Assembly (NCBI GenBank): GCA_016700155.1
Contig: CP065001.1
Location: 868,001 to 932,000 of the forward strand
Direction of reading: 5' to 3'
From: Ignavibacteriales bacterium
GTDB taxonomy: Bacteria > Bacteroidota > Ignavibacteria > Ignavibacteriales > Ignavibacteriaceae
Length of the DNA stretch: 64,000 bases
This document shows, piece by piece, positions 17,744-25,832 of this stretch. The position numbers and the translations under genes are program-made. Positions within the stretch are counted from its first letter, which is position 1; each line of letters begins with the position of its first letter. The notes below the pieces were generated by a model. It ran no database searches. It saw only the letters and a program-made list of their open reading frames with translations, and was not told where the DNA came from.

Positions 17744-17764
17744 ACCCTGAATTTATTTCAGGGT
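17744..17764. repeat. Short palindromic intergenic element
   Basis: ACCCTGAA (17744-17751) and TTCAGGGT (17757-17764) form a perfect 8-bp stem with a 5-nt loop, in a slightly GC-richer patch of the intergenic region. No T run follows. It resembles REP-like intergenic palindromes; no second copy was noticed in this window. Confidence 0.4.
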
Positions 17765-17901
17765 CTGCCTTTGAAAGATCATTTAATAAATTCTGAGAGA
17801 AATTATTTTTCTTTCAACAAATTTGAAATACAACCGCAACACTTAATTACTTTTTCATAACCCAATTTCTTTCTATTTTAATCCATAAATTTTGATGTAA
17901 T

Positions 17902-18951
17902 ATGTTTGAATATGTTGGCGCATTACATATGCATTCAATCTTTTCGGATGGTTCCGGACAGGTTGATGAAATTGCTGGATATGCCGATGAAATCGGTTTG
18001 GATTTTATCATCCTTACTGATCATAATACACTGCGTGCGTTAAATGAAGGCTATGAAAAATGGTATGGCAAAACCCTTCTGCTCGTCGGTTGTGAGATTA
18101 ACGACAAAGAAAATAAAAACCATTATCTCGCCTTTGGGATAGATCAAACATTTTCAACAAGAACTTCGGCAAAAGATTATGTGAGAAAAGTAAAAGAAGC
18201 AGGCGGAATAGGGTTTCTGGCGCATCCGCACGAAAAAAGATCACATATGAAAGAGCATCCGCCATATCCCTGGACTGAGTGGAATACCGAAGATTTTGAT
18301 GGGATTGAAATCTGGAATCATATGAGTGAATGGATGGAGAACCTTACTGAACAAAACAAGTATCAAGCCTTTGTTCATCCATTAAGATCTATAGTCGGTC
18401 CCCCTATAGAAACATTAAAAGTTTGGGATGATATTAGTTTAAAAAGACCTGTGGTTGGTATTGGCGGAGTTGATGCTCACGCGCATAAATATAATCTACT
18501 CGGATTTCTTGAAGTCGAAATATTTCCCTATAAAGTCTTGTTTAAATCTATCAGGACGCACATACTTCTCACCGAAGAGATTACCAAAGGCAAAAGCGAC
18601 AAAGCATTGAACAATGCAAAGAGGAAAATTTACGAGGCACTTGCAAATGGAAGTTGTTTTATTGGTAACGACTATCATGCTGATTCAAAAGGGTTCAGGT
18701 TTTATGCGCAAGTCGGAAGAAAAGTATTTAATATGGGACAAACAATCGCAAAGTATGATAAAATAAAACTGAAAGTATTACTGCCTGCAAACAAAGCAGA
18801 AATCCGTCTGATCAGAAACGGTAAACTGATTGACAAGATTGAGCACAATGAAGCTGAATTTATTGTCGAAAAAAAAGGTACATACCGGACAGAAGTTTAT
18901 TTAAATGGTAAAGCCTGGATATTTTCAAATCATATAAGGATTGGTATTTAA
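17902..18951 (+). CDS. PHP-domain metal-dependent phosphoesterase
   Basis: 349 aa, cytoplasmic. PHP motifs are visible: HMHSIFSDG near the N-terminus (metal-binding His pair and Asp), LTDHN at about residue 40, HPHEKR at about residue 110 and a GVDAHAH near 195. The C-terminal ~80 residues form a beta-rich appendage (KLKVLLPANKAEIRLIRNG). PHP proteins of this type hydrolyse phosphoesters using a multinuclear metal centre; the substrate is unknown. It is a single gene, with mobile-type genes following on the same strand. Confidence 0.85.
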   Translation: MFEYVGALHMHSIFSDGSGQVDEIAGYADEIGLDFIILTDHNTLRALNEGYEKWYGKTLLLVGCEINDKENKNHYLAFGIDQTFSTRTSAKDYVRKVKEAGGIGFLAHPHEKRSHMKEHPPYPWTEWNTEDFDGIEIWNHMSEWMENLTEQNKYQAFVHPLRSIVGPPIETLKVWDDISLKRPVVGIGGVDAHAHKYNLLGFLEVEIFPYKVLFKSIRTHILLTEEITKGKSDKALNNAKRKIYEALANGSCFIGNDYHADSKGFRFYAQVGRKVFNMGQTIAKYDKIKLKVLLPANKAEIRLIRNGKLIDKIEHNEAEFIVEKKGTYRTEVYLNGKAWIFSNHIRIGI

Positions 18952-19033
18952 CGTTAGCCTTCCTTTCAAGTCTGCCTTACCCAGATTCCATTGAAAAATC
19001 ATCGGTACTTAACTTTAGATAATTGATTCAACA

Positions 19034-19070
19034 TATAGGTTGAAATAATTCTTGTATTTATCAACCTATA
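19034..19070. promoter_or_regulatory. Inverted-repeat operator over the mystery-A promoter
   Basis: TATAGGTTGA at 19034-19043 and TCAACCTATA at 19061-19070 form a perfect 10-bp inverted repeat with a 17-bp spacer. The right arm lies between the -33 and -7 elements of the promoter at 19052-19082, so a dimeric regulator bound here would block transcription. The downstream HTH protein is the obvious candidate binder (inference). Confidence 0.55.
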
Positions 19071-19082
19071 GCTTTATTTTTG
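19052..19082 (+). promoter_or_regulatory. Bacteroidota-type promoter, near-leaderless
   Basis: TTG at 19052-19054, 20-bp spacer, TATTTTTG at 19075-19082. The predicted transcription start lies within a few bases of the ATG at 19090 and no Shine-Dalgarno is present, suggesting a leaderless or near-leaderless mRNA. Confidence 0.6.
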
Positions 19083-19089
19083 TAAAAAA

Positions 19090-19569
19090 ATGGTGAAAAC
19101 TGTGAAAAACGAAAAACAAGATTTAATAATTGAACAGTTAGATAAAAAATTTGATATAATCCAAAAAGCATTTGAAACAATACCCGTGCCTTCAAATGGC
19201 TGGATCAATACAATTAGAAAAACGATCAATATGTCGCTCAGGCAGTTAGGAAAAAAATTAAAAGTTTCTACTCAAAACATTAACCAGCTTGAGCAGCGAG
19301 AGAAGGATGGTTCGATCTCCATTCAAAAACTAAAAGAGACTGCGGAGGCACTCAATTGTTATTTTCTGTATGCAGTTGTTCCAAAGAATGGTTCATTAAA
19401 AAAAATGATAGAAGATCGCGCTAACGAAATTGCCAGAGATATTGTCTTGCGAACATCTCATTCAATGAAACTTGAGGACCAGGAAAATTCGGCAGAAAGA
19501 ATAAATAGAGCTATTAAAGAAAAAGCTGAAAAAATTAGAAACGAATTACCAAAATATTTATGGGATTAG
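19090..19569 (+). CDS. Mobile mystery protein A (HTH, antitoxin-like)
   Basis: 159 aa. A Cro/C1-type helix-turn-helix lies at about residues 45-85 (LRQLGKKLKVSTQNINQLEQRE), followed by a helical tail. Sequence and partner gene match the family called mobile mystery protein A, found next to a Fic protein (mystery B) as a mobile two-gene unit. It probably represses its own promoter through the inverted repeat just upstream and antagonises the Fic partner (inference). Its last codons overlap the start of the partner gene by 10 bp. Confidence 0.8.
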   Translation: MVKTVKNEKQDLIIEQLDKKFDIIQKAFETIPVPSNGWINTIRKTINMSLRQLGKKLKVSTQNINQLEQREKDGSISIQKLKETAEALNCYFLYAVVPKNGSLKKMIEDRANEIARDIVLRTSHSMKLEDQENSAERINRAIKEKAEKIRNELPKYLWD

Positions 19570-20155
19570 ATTTAGATTATTCTGATGGTCAAACTCCTCT
19601 GGATGAAGATGAAAGAGAGGATTATTAATTCCAACTATAACTACGAGAGGTGAACTTGATGAGTTCGAACAATTGGGCGTTGCAAAGGCGAATGAATGGA
19701 TTTTAACAAGAAATATTGATATTAATAAAATTCTTAGTGAAGAATTCATTAAAGAATTACATAGAAGGATGTTCAGTGATATTTGGAAATGGGCGGGTGA
19801 ATTCAGAAAAACAAATAAAAATATCGGGGTTGATAAAATTATGATTAGTGTCGAACTGAAAAAACTGCTTGATGACTGTAAATTCTGGATCGCAAATAAA
19901 ATTTTTTCGGAAGACGAAATAGCTGTAAGATTCAGTCATAGGATAGTAGCTATTCATCCATTCTCAAATGGTAATGGAAGACACTCGAGATTGATTGCAG
20001 ATATATTAATTAATAAAGGATTTGGCAAACTATATTTTACTTGGGGAAGCGTTAGTCTGATCAGAAAAGGTGAAGCACGAACAAAATATTTAAAAGCCTT
20101 AAAGTCAGCAGATCAAAATGACTATGAGCAATTAATCGGATTTGCCAGATCATAA
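19560..20155 (+). pseudogene. Mobile mystery protein B (Fic domain), frameshifted
   Basis: The ATG at 19560 encodes the usual N-terminus MGLDLDYSDGQTPLDEDERED but reaches TAA at 19626. The rest of the protein (LIPTITTRGELDEFEQLG onward) continues in another frame from 19625 to 20155. One missing T in the TT at 19622-19623 would restore a single ~198-aa protein. The Fic motif HPFSNGNGRHSR is intact, with the catalytic His. Fic enzymes transfer AMP or similar groups to target proteins. It is either a real inactivated toxin or a one-base sequence error; overlapping start and stop with mystery A show the two form an operon. Confidence 0.75.
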
Positions 20156-20266
20156 TATCCCAAGATTTAATCCATCTCTAACAACAAGTAACTTGAAAGA
20201 AACTCACATTCGCCATTTTTGCAGATATTTTTCTTTTTAAAAGTTTGTAAATTACATAAGAAATAA

Positions 20267-20320
20267 GCGCCCGTAGTTCAACTGGACAGAATGTTGGATT
20301 CCGGTTCCAAAGGTTGCAGG
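20267..20320 (+). repeat. attL: truncated tRNA-Arg 5' fragment (54-bp direct repeat)
   Basis: Identical over 54 bp to the first 54 nt of the intact tRNA-Arg at 26992-27045, covering the acceptor 5' strand, D arm, anticodon arm and variable region plus the first T-stem strand. It then diverges; the T loop and 3' acceptor strand are absent, so it cannot make a tRNA. It marks the left end of the integrated element. Confidence 0.9.
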
Positions 20321-20691
20321 GCAAAATCAATCAATTTCAAATCTTTTTAGCCAAGTGTTAACTAAATTGTTAACTAATTCCTAAGATTTTACTCTTTTTC
20401 AGACTCTCAAAGAACTTAAAACGAAAATAGCCCAAGCGGGAAATTCAAGGGAGTCGAAGCCCTATCAAAACCACTCAGGCTAATTTCAATAATAAATTTT
20501 GTTTTCATTTTCGACTTTTGAATTTCAATACAAACGTACATCGTAGAACTGTCAAAATCAAATTGAAAGAAATTAGTTGCACTTGTAAGTAATTAATTTT
20601 AAATAAGTTACAGCAGTAAAAAAATATTTTTTTTGTGCGAAAGTGAACAGTTTCATCGAATCAATATTCTAATACAAAAAAGGCAATTTAT
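20321..20691. other. Gene-free left arm of the integrated element
   Basis: 371 bp without a supported gene. It holds tandem 12-bp repeats TGTTAACTAAAT/TGTTAACTAATT at 20356-20379, matched by similar tandem repeats near the integrase end, and otherwise AT-rich sequence. It is interpreted as the attL arm region. Confidence 0.55.
20356..20379. repeat. Tandem 12-bp TGTTAAC repeats, left arm
   Basis: Two direct units, 20356-20367 and 20368-20379, differing at one of 12 positions. Similar pairs at 26910-26933 flank the other end, so they are candidate recombinase arm-binding sites. Confidence 0.5.
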
Positions 20692-21357
20692 TTGAATTTA
20701 GGTCTCTCAATATTTTTATCTACAATTCTTATATGCAGTGTTTGGCTTTATTACATAACCAGAGATAGATGGAGATGGAATAAAATTCTAAAAGTAGTAG
20801 CGATATTAGGTGGAATAAGTGCCATAGTTCTATTGAGTATTTTCGTTTACAATGAATTCTTAAAAACAAAACCTATTAAAAAAGAAATTTTGTCCTTAGA
20901 AGAAAGTCGAGATGAAAGACGTAAAGAAATATTAAGCAAGTTTAAACCGGAAAAGCTAACAAAACTTGGGAATTTTGAATTGGGTGAATCTCAGAGTAAT
21001 ATAAAATTTCGGAATGGCAAACCACAAAAAATCTTTAGTAGTCCTGAAATTTGGGTTTATCGTAATCACGGTGATTATTTTCTGTTTTTTATAGATAAAA
21101 AAATAGTCTCAATAATAACCGATAGATATGAACTGATGGATAAGTATTACTTTGAAAAAACAGAAGAAATAATAATGAAATGGGGCAAACCTCAAATTGA
21201 AATAGATTTTGCCGATGACTATAAAAAGCTATTTCTATATTCAAAATATAATCTATTGTTCACATTCTTCGGGAATGAAAGAGTCGTCGAAGGAATTTAC
21301 TTAGTCCAATATGAAAAAGAAGTTAAAGAATTGATTTTATCGCAAAAGTATTTTTAA
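20692..21357 (+). CDS. Membrane protein of unknown function, element cargo
   Basis: 221 aa from a TTG start. Two hydrophobic helices (about residues 2-20 and 34-55) are followed by a soluble domain rich in Lys/Glu and aromatic residues. The segment LGNFELGESQSNIKFRNGKPQKIFSSPEIWVY recalls SmpA/OmlA-like folding, where a GxP segment forms a beta-hairpin, but this is weak. It lies alone on the plus strand inside the island, with no nearby operon partner. It is not recognised as a named family. Confidence 0.6.
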   Translation: MNLGLSIFLSTILICSVWLYYITRDRWRWNKILKVVAILGGISAIVLLSIFVYNEFLKTKPIKKEILSLEESRDERRKEILSKFKPEKLTKLGNFELGESQSNIKFRNGKPQKIFSSPEIWVYRNHGDYFLFFIDKKIVSIITDRYELMDKYYFEKTEEIIMKWGKPQIEIDFADDYKKLFLYSKYNLLFTFFGNERVVEGIYLVQYEKEVKELILSQKYF

Positions 21358-22010
21358 GCAAATGTTTTAAACAAATTAAAGATTGGCAGGGTATAAAATA
21401 AAAATCAGTTTCCCTTTTCAAGAAGAACTTATAATCACTTAATAAAATCAAAAAATAAGATAATAACTTGAAGAAATTTTCTAACCATTCCGAAGGGTAC
21501 ACACCCTATGTAAGACGGGGTGGGGTTGTAGTATAAAGCTGGTATAAATTATATAACAATTTTTTAAATTCAGAAAAAACCATTTAGGACTTTTTTAGGT
21601 TTCCGATAAATATTAATTAACTTGGATTGAGTGAGTTTTTGAATATAACAAGCTAATGAATTACAATAATAATCACCTAAAAAAATATTTTAGTAAACGT
21701 ATTGTTTTATAAGAATTTAGACTTAATTGTGTGGATTAGTAAATTTGGAATGAATAAAGAATAGGATTTGATACTCATTTCGAGAAAAAAAGGGGGGGTA
21801 TAGTCAGACGGGGTGGGTTATTTTTCTAAGTTTGACTTTAGCTGGCTTTTACATTTACGAAAATTAGATTTTATAAGATGAGTTTGACTATTTGCTGAAT
21901 GATTGTAACTTAGGACAATTTAGAAGTCATTTTAAGAGCTAAGATTTTTCTTTTACTTTCAACTTAAGTTATAATAATTTGTATCGCTAAAAACTCTAAT
22001 AGCTATTGTC
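21358..22010. other. 653-bp AT-rich gap inside the element
   Basis: No gene is supported. It holds two copies of AGACGGGGTGGG (21513-21524 and 21806-21817) standing out from the AT-rich background, and a small GGGT/ACCC hairpin at 21495-21505. No terminator or promoter of good quality was seen apart from AT-rich sequence before the next ATG. Confidence 0.5.
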
Positions 22011-22673
22011 ATGAAAATTTTATTCTTGATACTACCTCTTTTAAGTTTTCAATTCGTAAATAGTCAGACAAAATCTGACAGCCTCAATTCAAAAATAAAA
22101 AGTACAATCAATGAGATAGAGTCACTTGAAAATAAAATTGATGAATTAAATCAAACTCTAAAAGTATTAAGGAAAGAACAACGAAATTATTTAAATAATA
22201 ATGATACCTCACTTTATAAAAATAAAAGTAGTGTTTCTTCACCGGTCTCTGAGGAATATGAGAAGTTAAGTCTTAAAACAAGTGAGGAAATAAAAAAATC
22301 TATTGATAAGGGTATCCCGCTTTATTTTCATAAGGCTTCAGTTACATTTAATTCCATTGATAATCCTGAAGCATATATAAGTTTAAGAAATATTAGTGAG
22401 AAGACTATTGATGCCTATACTTTAAAAATATTGTGTTATGATAGATTTGATAATCCAGTCAAAGATGGACTCTATGGAGACAATAATTTCGGTGCAATAT
22501 CTCAAGAAACAATTAGTCCACTGAGTTACAACTCAGGAAAATGGACTCTGTACGGTCACGAAAATACCGCTAAGATAAAAGTGTTTATTGATAAAGTACA
22601 TTTTACAGATGGAACAACTTGGAGACCCTCAAAGGGAAAAAATCCAACAATTGAAGGTAAATCAGGAAAATGA
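22011..22673 (+). CDS. Exported coiled-coil protein of unknown function
   Basis: 220 aa. Signal peptide at residues 1-18 (LFLILPLLSFQFVNSQ). A coiled coil spans about 22-65 (SKIKSTINEIESLENKIDELNQTLKVLRKEQ), and a C-terminal beta-rich domain runs from about 105 to 210 with VTFNSIDNPEAYISLRNIS and WTLYGHENTAKIKVFIDKVHFTDGTTW. The beta part resembles Ig-like domains that describe relations between exported proteins, but no catalytic motif is present. It is cargo of the integrated element and probably periplasmic. Confidence 0.65.
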   Translation: MKILFLILPLLSFQFVNSQTKSDSLNSKIKSTINEIESLENKIDELNQTLKVLRKEQRNYLNNNDTSLYKNKSSVSSPVSEEYEKLSLKTSEEIKKSIDKGIPLYFHKASVTFNSIDNPEAYISLRNISEKTIDAYTLKILCYDRFDNPVKDGLYGDNNFGAISQETISPLSYNSGKWTLYGHENTAKIKVFIDKVHFTDGTTWRPSKGKNPTIEGKSGK

Positions 22674-22771
22674 ATTAAAGTGTAAGTTCTCTCCTATATA
22701 CTACCAATCCATTAGCTTTCTTTTTTTCTCAAAATCTCCCGTTTCAACAAGCGAATTGAAAGAGAACTAAA

Positions 22772-22963
22772 TCACTCCATAGGATTGGATTGAAATCCCT
22801 TTTTAATCCCTTTACGTTTAGGGTTTGTACCTAATCTGTATAACCATAGAGGGCAATCAGTAATTATACATTCTCTCACTTCACTTGGTTGATGATTGCT
22901 ACATTCTAAGCAATGCACCCGAATACTTTTTAGCGGGGTTAGATTTTTATTATTTGTTTGCAT
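22772..22963 (-). CDS. Small Cys-rich protein of mobile elements
   Basis: 63 aa with Cys at VHCLECS, VRECIITDCPLWLYRLGTNP. The pattern C-x2-C...C-x4-DCPL-x3-R-x-G is that of small zinc-ribbon-like proteins often found in phages and integrative elements next to replication genes. No function is established. It is co-directional with the primase-polymerase but is the last gene of the minus-strand group. Confidence 0.65.
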   Translation of the reverse strand: MQTNNKNLTPLKSIRVHCLECSNHQPSEVRECIITDCPLWLYRLGTNPKRKGIKKGFQSNPME

Positions 22964-23070
22964 ATATCCTCACTTAGTTAATGACAACATCATATTAATA
23001 TTCATATTACTTTTTCAGATTACATTTTCATATTAGAAATTCATACAAAAAATCATTTTAAGAAAACATA

Positions 23071-24597
23071 TTACTGAGAATGATTAAGAGATATATAGTC
23101 AATAGGTTTCTTTTTTAAGTCCTGATATTTTTTTTGTTTCTCGCTAAGTTTTGCTAACATTCTTTGTCTGAGTTCTTCTTCATAAATTTTTTTATCTAAT
23201 TTTTTCCCTTCTTTATTCATAACCCATTCCGCCAAACTTTCTTTTGTTTTAAAATATGTTGAGAAATATTTCATTTGTCCCTTCTTTAAACTAAAAGTCC
23301 TAATAAAATCTCCAGTTTCTAAAAATTTAATTCCACTCCTTACTTTGCTAAGTGAGGGCGGTGTACTTATAGATTCAGATTCCAGATAATCGGTAAAGTT
23401 TTTAAAACCGATTGCTCTATAACTGATTATTGAATGAGAAATTTTTTTCGCCGGTTTTGTCGCATTTCTACCTAAATAAGAAATGATTCCAGTATATATG
23501 AAGAAATAGTCAAAACGAATTTTCTTTTTTAAAGTATCTAAAAACATTTTTTCTCCAACCCTTACTATCTGGTCTCGTTTTCCGGTTCTTTGCTCATAGT
23601 CAGTTATCAGTTTTTTACACTCTAAATGGTATTGAATTGCCATGCTATCAAGTTCTAAGTCTGATATTATCTTTGTATCACTATTAAATTCTAATACTCC
23701 ATAGCATAAAATTTTTTTGAGTTTCAATTCCGGTTCACAATCCAATTGAAATAAACAATTTTGGAATTGATGAAATTTACCATCCAATCCTTTTGAGTAC
23801 CTATTCCATAAATCATTAAACTGTTTTTGTAGTTCTTTATCATTAATCGGAGGATTATTTCTAAGGTTCCAATTTTCAATCTGAGCTTTAATAAATTCTT
23901 TTGTTATCCCCTGATTAAAAAGTGTCCCGAAAATTTTTATTAAAGCCTTATGCCTATTCCCCTCACTTACTCCATTTGTGAGATAGTCAAGGATTTCGTT
24001 TCCAGCATTTGAATTAATATCTTTAACAAGCCCAGATTTAACAATGAAATACTTTTGTAATACATCATTAATTTTTTTTGCCGAAATTTTTTGTGGTTTT
24101 GATTCAGGTATTCCGCTTAAAAAGCTGTATGTATTTCCATTGTAATGATTTGAAGGCGGGAGCGCAGTATAAACACTACTTAACCTAAGTTCACAATGGT
24201 CAAATATTTTTTTATTTAATGCTTCAAAACTGTAATAACTTTTTATTCCAAATTCATTGTGAATAAATTCTATGTCCTCAAGTTCAAAATGGAAATGAAA
24301 TCCAAAACCTGATTTTACTATCCAGGAATTTATTCCTAATTCATCAGCAAGTTTTAGTATAAATTTTTCATCTGAGCATTTATCAAAATCGAGGCTCTGA
24401 TAATTTCCATTAATAACTCCAATTCCATTAATATTTTTATGCCAATTAATCTTTTCTAAATCGGAGAGAGATTGGGGGTTTTTTACTAACTGTTTCCATC
24501 TACCAAAAGGTTTCTTTCCATTTTCAGAAATGATTAATGGAATTATTTTGAGTTCAAATGAGTTGTAGTGTTTAGCATATTCAAGTAAGGTCTCCAT
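23071..24597 (-). CDS. Primase-polymerase (bifunctional DNA primase/polymerase domain)
   Basis: 508 aa. The N-terminal ~170 residues carry the archaeo-eukaryotic primase-like prim-pol motifs: Asp70-Phe-Asp72 after INGNYQS (metal binding), a His-rich motif FGFHFHF near 99-104, and ALPPSNHYNG at 145-154. These enzymes make primers for replication of phages, plasmids and integrative elements. The C-terminal ~340 residues hold no Walker A motif, so a fused helicase is absent; the last 100 are Lys-rich and helical. The start codon overlaps the stop of the upstream gene by one base (TAATG). Confidence 0.75.
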   Translation of the reverse strand: METLLEYAKHYNSFELKIIPLIISENGKKPFGRWKQLVKNPQSLSDLEKINWHKNINGIGVINGNYQSLDFDKCSDEKFILKLADELGINSWIVKSGFGFHFHFELEDIEFIHNEFGIKSYYSFEALNKKIFDHCELRLSSVYTALPPSNHYNGNTYSFLSGIPESKPQKISAKKINDVLQKYFIVKSGLVKDINSNAGNEILDYLTNGVSEGNRHKALIKIFGTLFNQGITKEFIKAQIENWNLRNNPPINDKELQKQFNDLWNRYSKGLDGKFHQFQNCLFQLDCEPELKLKKILCYGVLEFNSDTKIISDLELDSMAIQYHLECKKLITDYEQRTGKRDQIVRVGEKMFLDTLKKKIRFDYFFIYTGIISYLGRNATKPAKKISHSIISYRAIGFKNFTDYLESESISTPPSLSKVRSGIKFLETGDFIRTFSLKKGQMKYFSTYFKTKESLAEWVMNKEGKKLDKKIYEEELRQRMLAKLSEKQKKYQDLKKKPIDYISLNHSQ

Positions 24598-25031
24598 TAA
24601 GAGACCTCCTCGAATAAGTAACCTTGTTTATTCTTTGCTATCTCAAATTTTTTTATGGTCAGAATATTTAATTCGGATAGTGGCACAAAATTCTGCAATT
24701 CATACCCCTTATTTCCGAATTGAAATGTTTTACCCTTTATTAAAAAATATTCACGAGTTGATATATATATATCTTTTTCACAAAATATTTTTATCCACTT
24801 AAATTTTATTCTTTCATCTGAGAGTAACTCGTAATTAATTCCAAAGGCATTAATTTTATTCAGTATATGTTCTTTTCTTCGATTAAGGATTAATGTTCCG
24901 TTATCAGTAATATCAAGTTTACCGATAAATCGGGTTTGAAATTCGAGCTGTAATTTGATGTCAAATAGGTGTGATGAATTTTTGTGTGGTACAAGTTGCA
25001 GATGTTTAGACGAATCACTATGTTTGGTCAT
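24597..25031 (-). CDS. Hypothetical protein of the element replication module
   Basis: 144 aa, basic, with no membrane segment or signal peptide and no recognisable motif. It lies between a ribbon-helix-helix gene and the prim-pol gene, sharing TAATG with the latter, so it probably works with the primase or in replication control. The N-terminus has a polar low-complexity run (KHSDSSKHLQLVPHKNSSH) that may be disordered. Confidence 0.65.
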   Translation of the reverse strand: MTKHSDSSKHLQLVPHKNSSHLFDIKLQLEFQTRFIGKLDITDNGTLILNRRKEHILNKINAFGINYELLSDERIKFKWIKIFCEKDIYISTREYFLIKGKTFQFGNKGYELQNFVPLSELNILTIKKFEIAKNKQGYLFEEVS

Positions 25032-25095
25032 TACTTTTCCTATATAGGTTAAGTGAAATAATTGAAGCGAACTGAGGTGGTGTGGTAACTAACTC

Positions 25096-25263
25096 TTAGT
25101 TCGCTTTTTTGTTTGTTAATTTTGCTTTTATAATTTTTTCTTTTGCTATTTCCCGAATAAACTCACTTAATTTTAATTCTTCTCTATTTGCGAGATAAAT
25201 CAGAAACTCTTTGTCTTGAGGTTTAAGTCTGAAATTTATTGAACCCGATTTATTAAATATCAT
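25096..25263 (-). CDS. Ribbon-helix-helix (CopG-like) DNA-binding protein
   Basis: 55 aa from the ATG ending at 25263, chosen because AAGGAG lies a few bases upstream; a longer ORF start at 25302 lacks this. The pattern SINFRLKPQDKEFLIYLANREELKLSEFIREIAKEKI (one beta strand then two helices) is typical of RHH dimers. It probably represses the element's minus-strand operon or acts in copy-number or relaxosome control (inference). Confidence 0.7.
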   Translation of the reverse strand: MIFNKSGSINFRLKPQDKEFLIYLANREELKLSEFIREIAKEKIIKAKLTNKKAN

Positions 25264-25302
25264 GTGACTCCTTTTTTGTGATTTAAATGTGAAACTTATC
25301 AT

Positions 25303-25832
25303 TAAAAAAATTTTCTAAAAGTTCTTTATTAATTTAAAGTAATTTTGCGTCAGGATAAATACTTTTTAAAGACAATACTTTTCATCAAACTATCAATTCC
25401 AATCAATTTTAATCCTTTTTTATACTTTGCTGTTGCATGATTTTTCAAGTTTTGTCACCATCATTTTTGCATTATGAAATTCAAAAACTCTCTCCTACAT
25501 ATTACTAAGAGATTCTTTCTTTTTCAACAAACCAAAAGAATCTATGCTTGCCACATATAATGTTATAATTTTTTTTAACAGGTCAAATACTTTTTGCAAT
25601 CATGAAAAAATATTTTTTACTATTGTCTTAATCCAAAATTAATTTTTAATAAATCAAGTCTGAAAATATATTTTTCTCATTAAAAATAATTCACCAGGAT
25701 AATTGAACGAAGAATTATAATTTTCTATAACAAAAAATTTATAGCCCTTTTGCAGAATATATTTTTTAAGGGTTGCAGAAAGTAAAAACAAATTCATTGA
25801 AAGGCGGGTAGGGGGTGGTTAACCCCCTTAGT
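25303..25832. other. 530-bp very AT-rich gap between RHH gene and integrase
   Basis: No coding region is supported. It contains many T/A runs and no clear iterons. A GC-rich hairpin GGGGGT/ACCCCC (25811-25816, 25822-25827) ends just beyond the integrase stop. A replication origin or promoter region for the RHH/prim-pol operon is possible but not shown. Confidence 0.45.
25811..25827 (-). terminator. Hairpin after integrase gene
   Basis: GGGGGT/ACCCCC stem with 5-nt loop, 5 bp past the integrase stop codon. No T run follows on the minus strand, so termination is only possible. Confidence 0.35.

Noticed and set aside
20267..20320. Second tRNA-Arg gene
   Set aside because: Only the first 54 nt are present; T loop and 3' acceptor strand are missing, so no functional tRNA.
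22588..22770. ORF of 60 aa at the end of the exported coiled-coil gene
   Set aside because: Mostly an out-of-frame shadow of that gene; no start signal.
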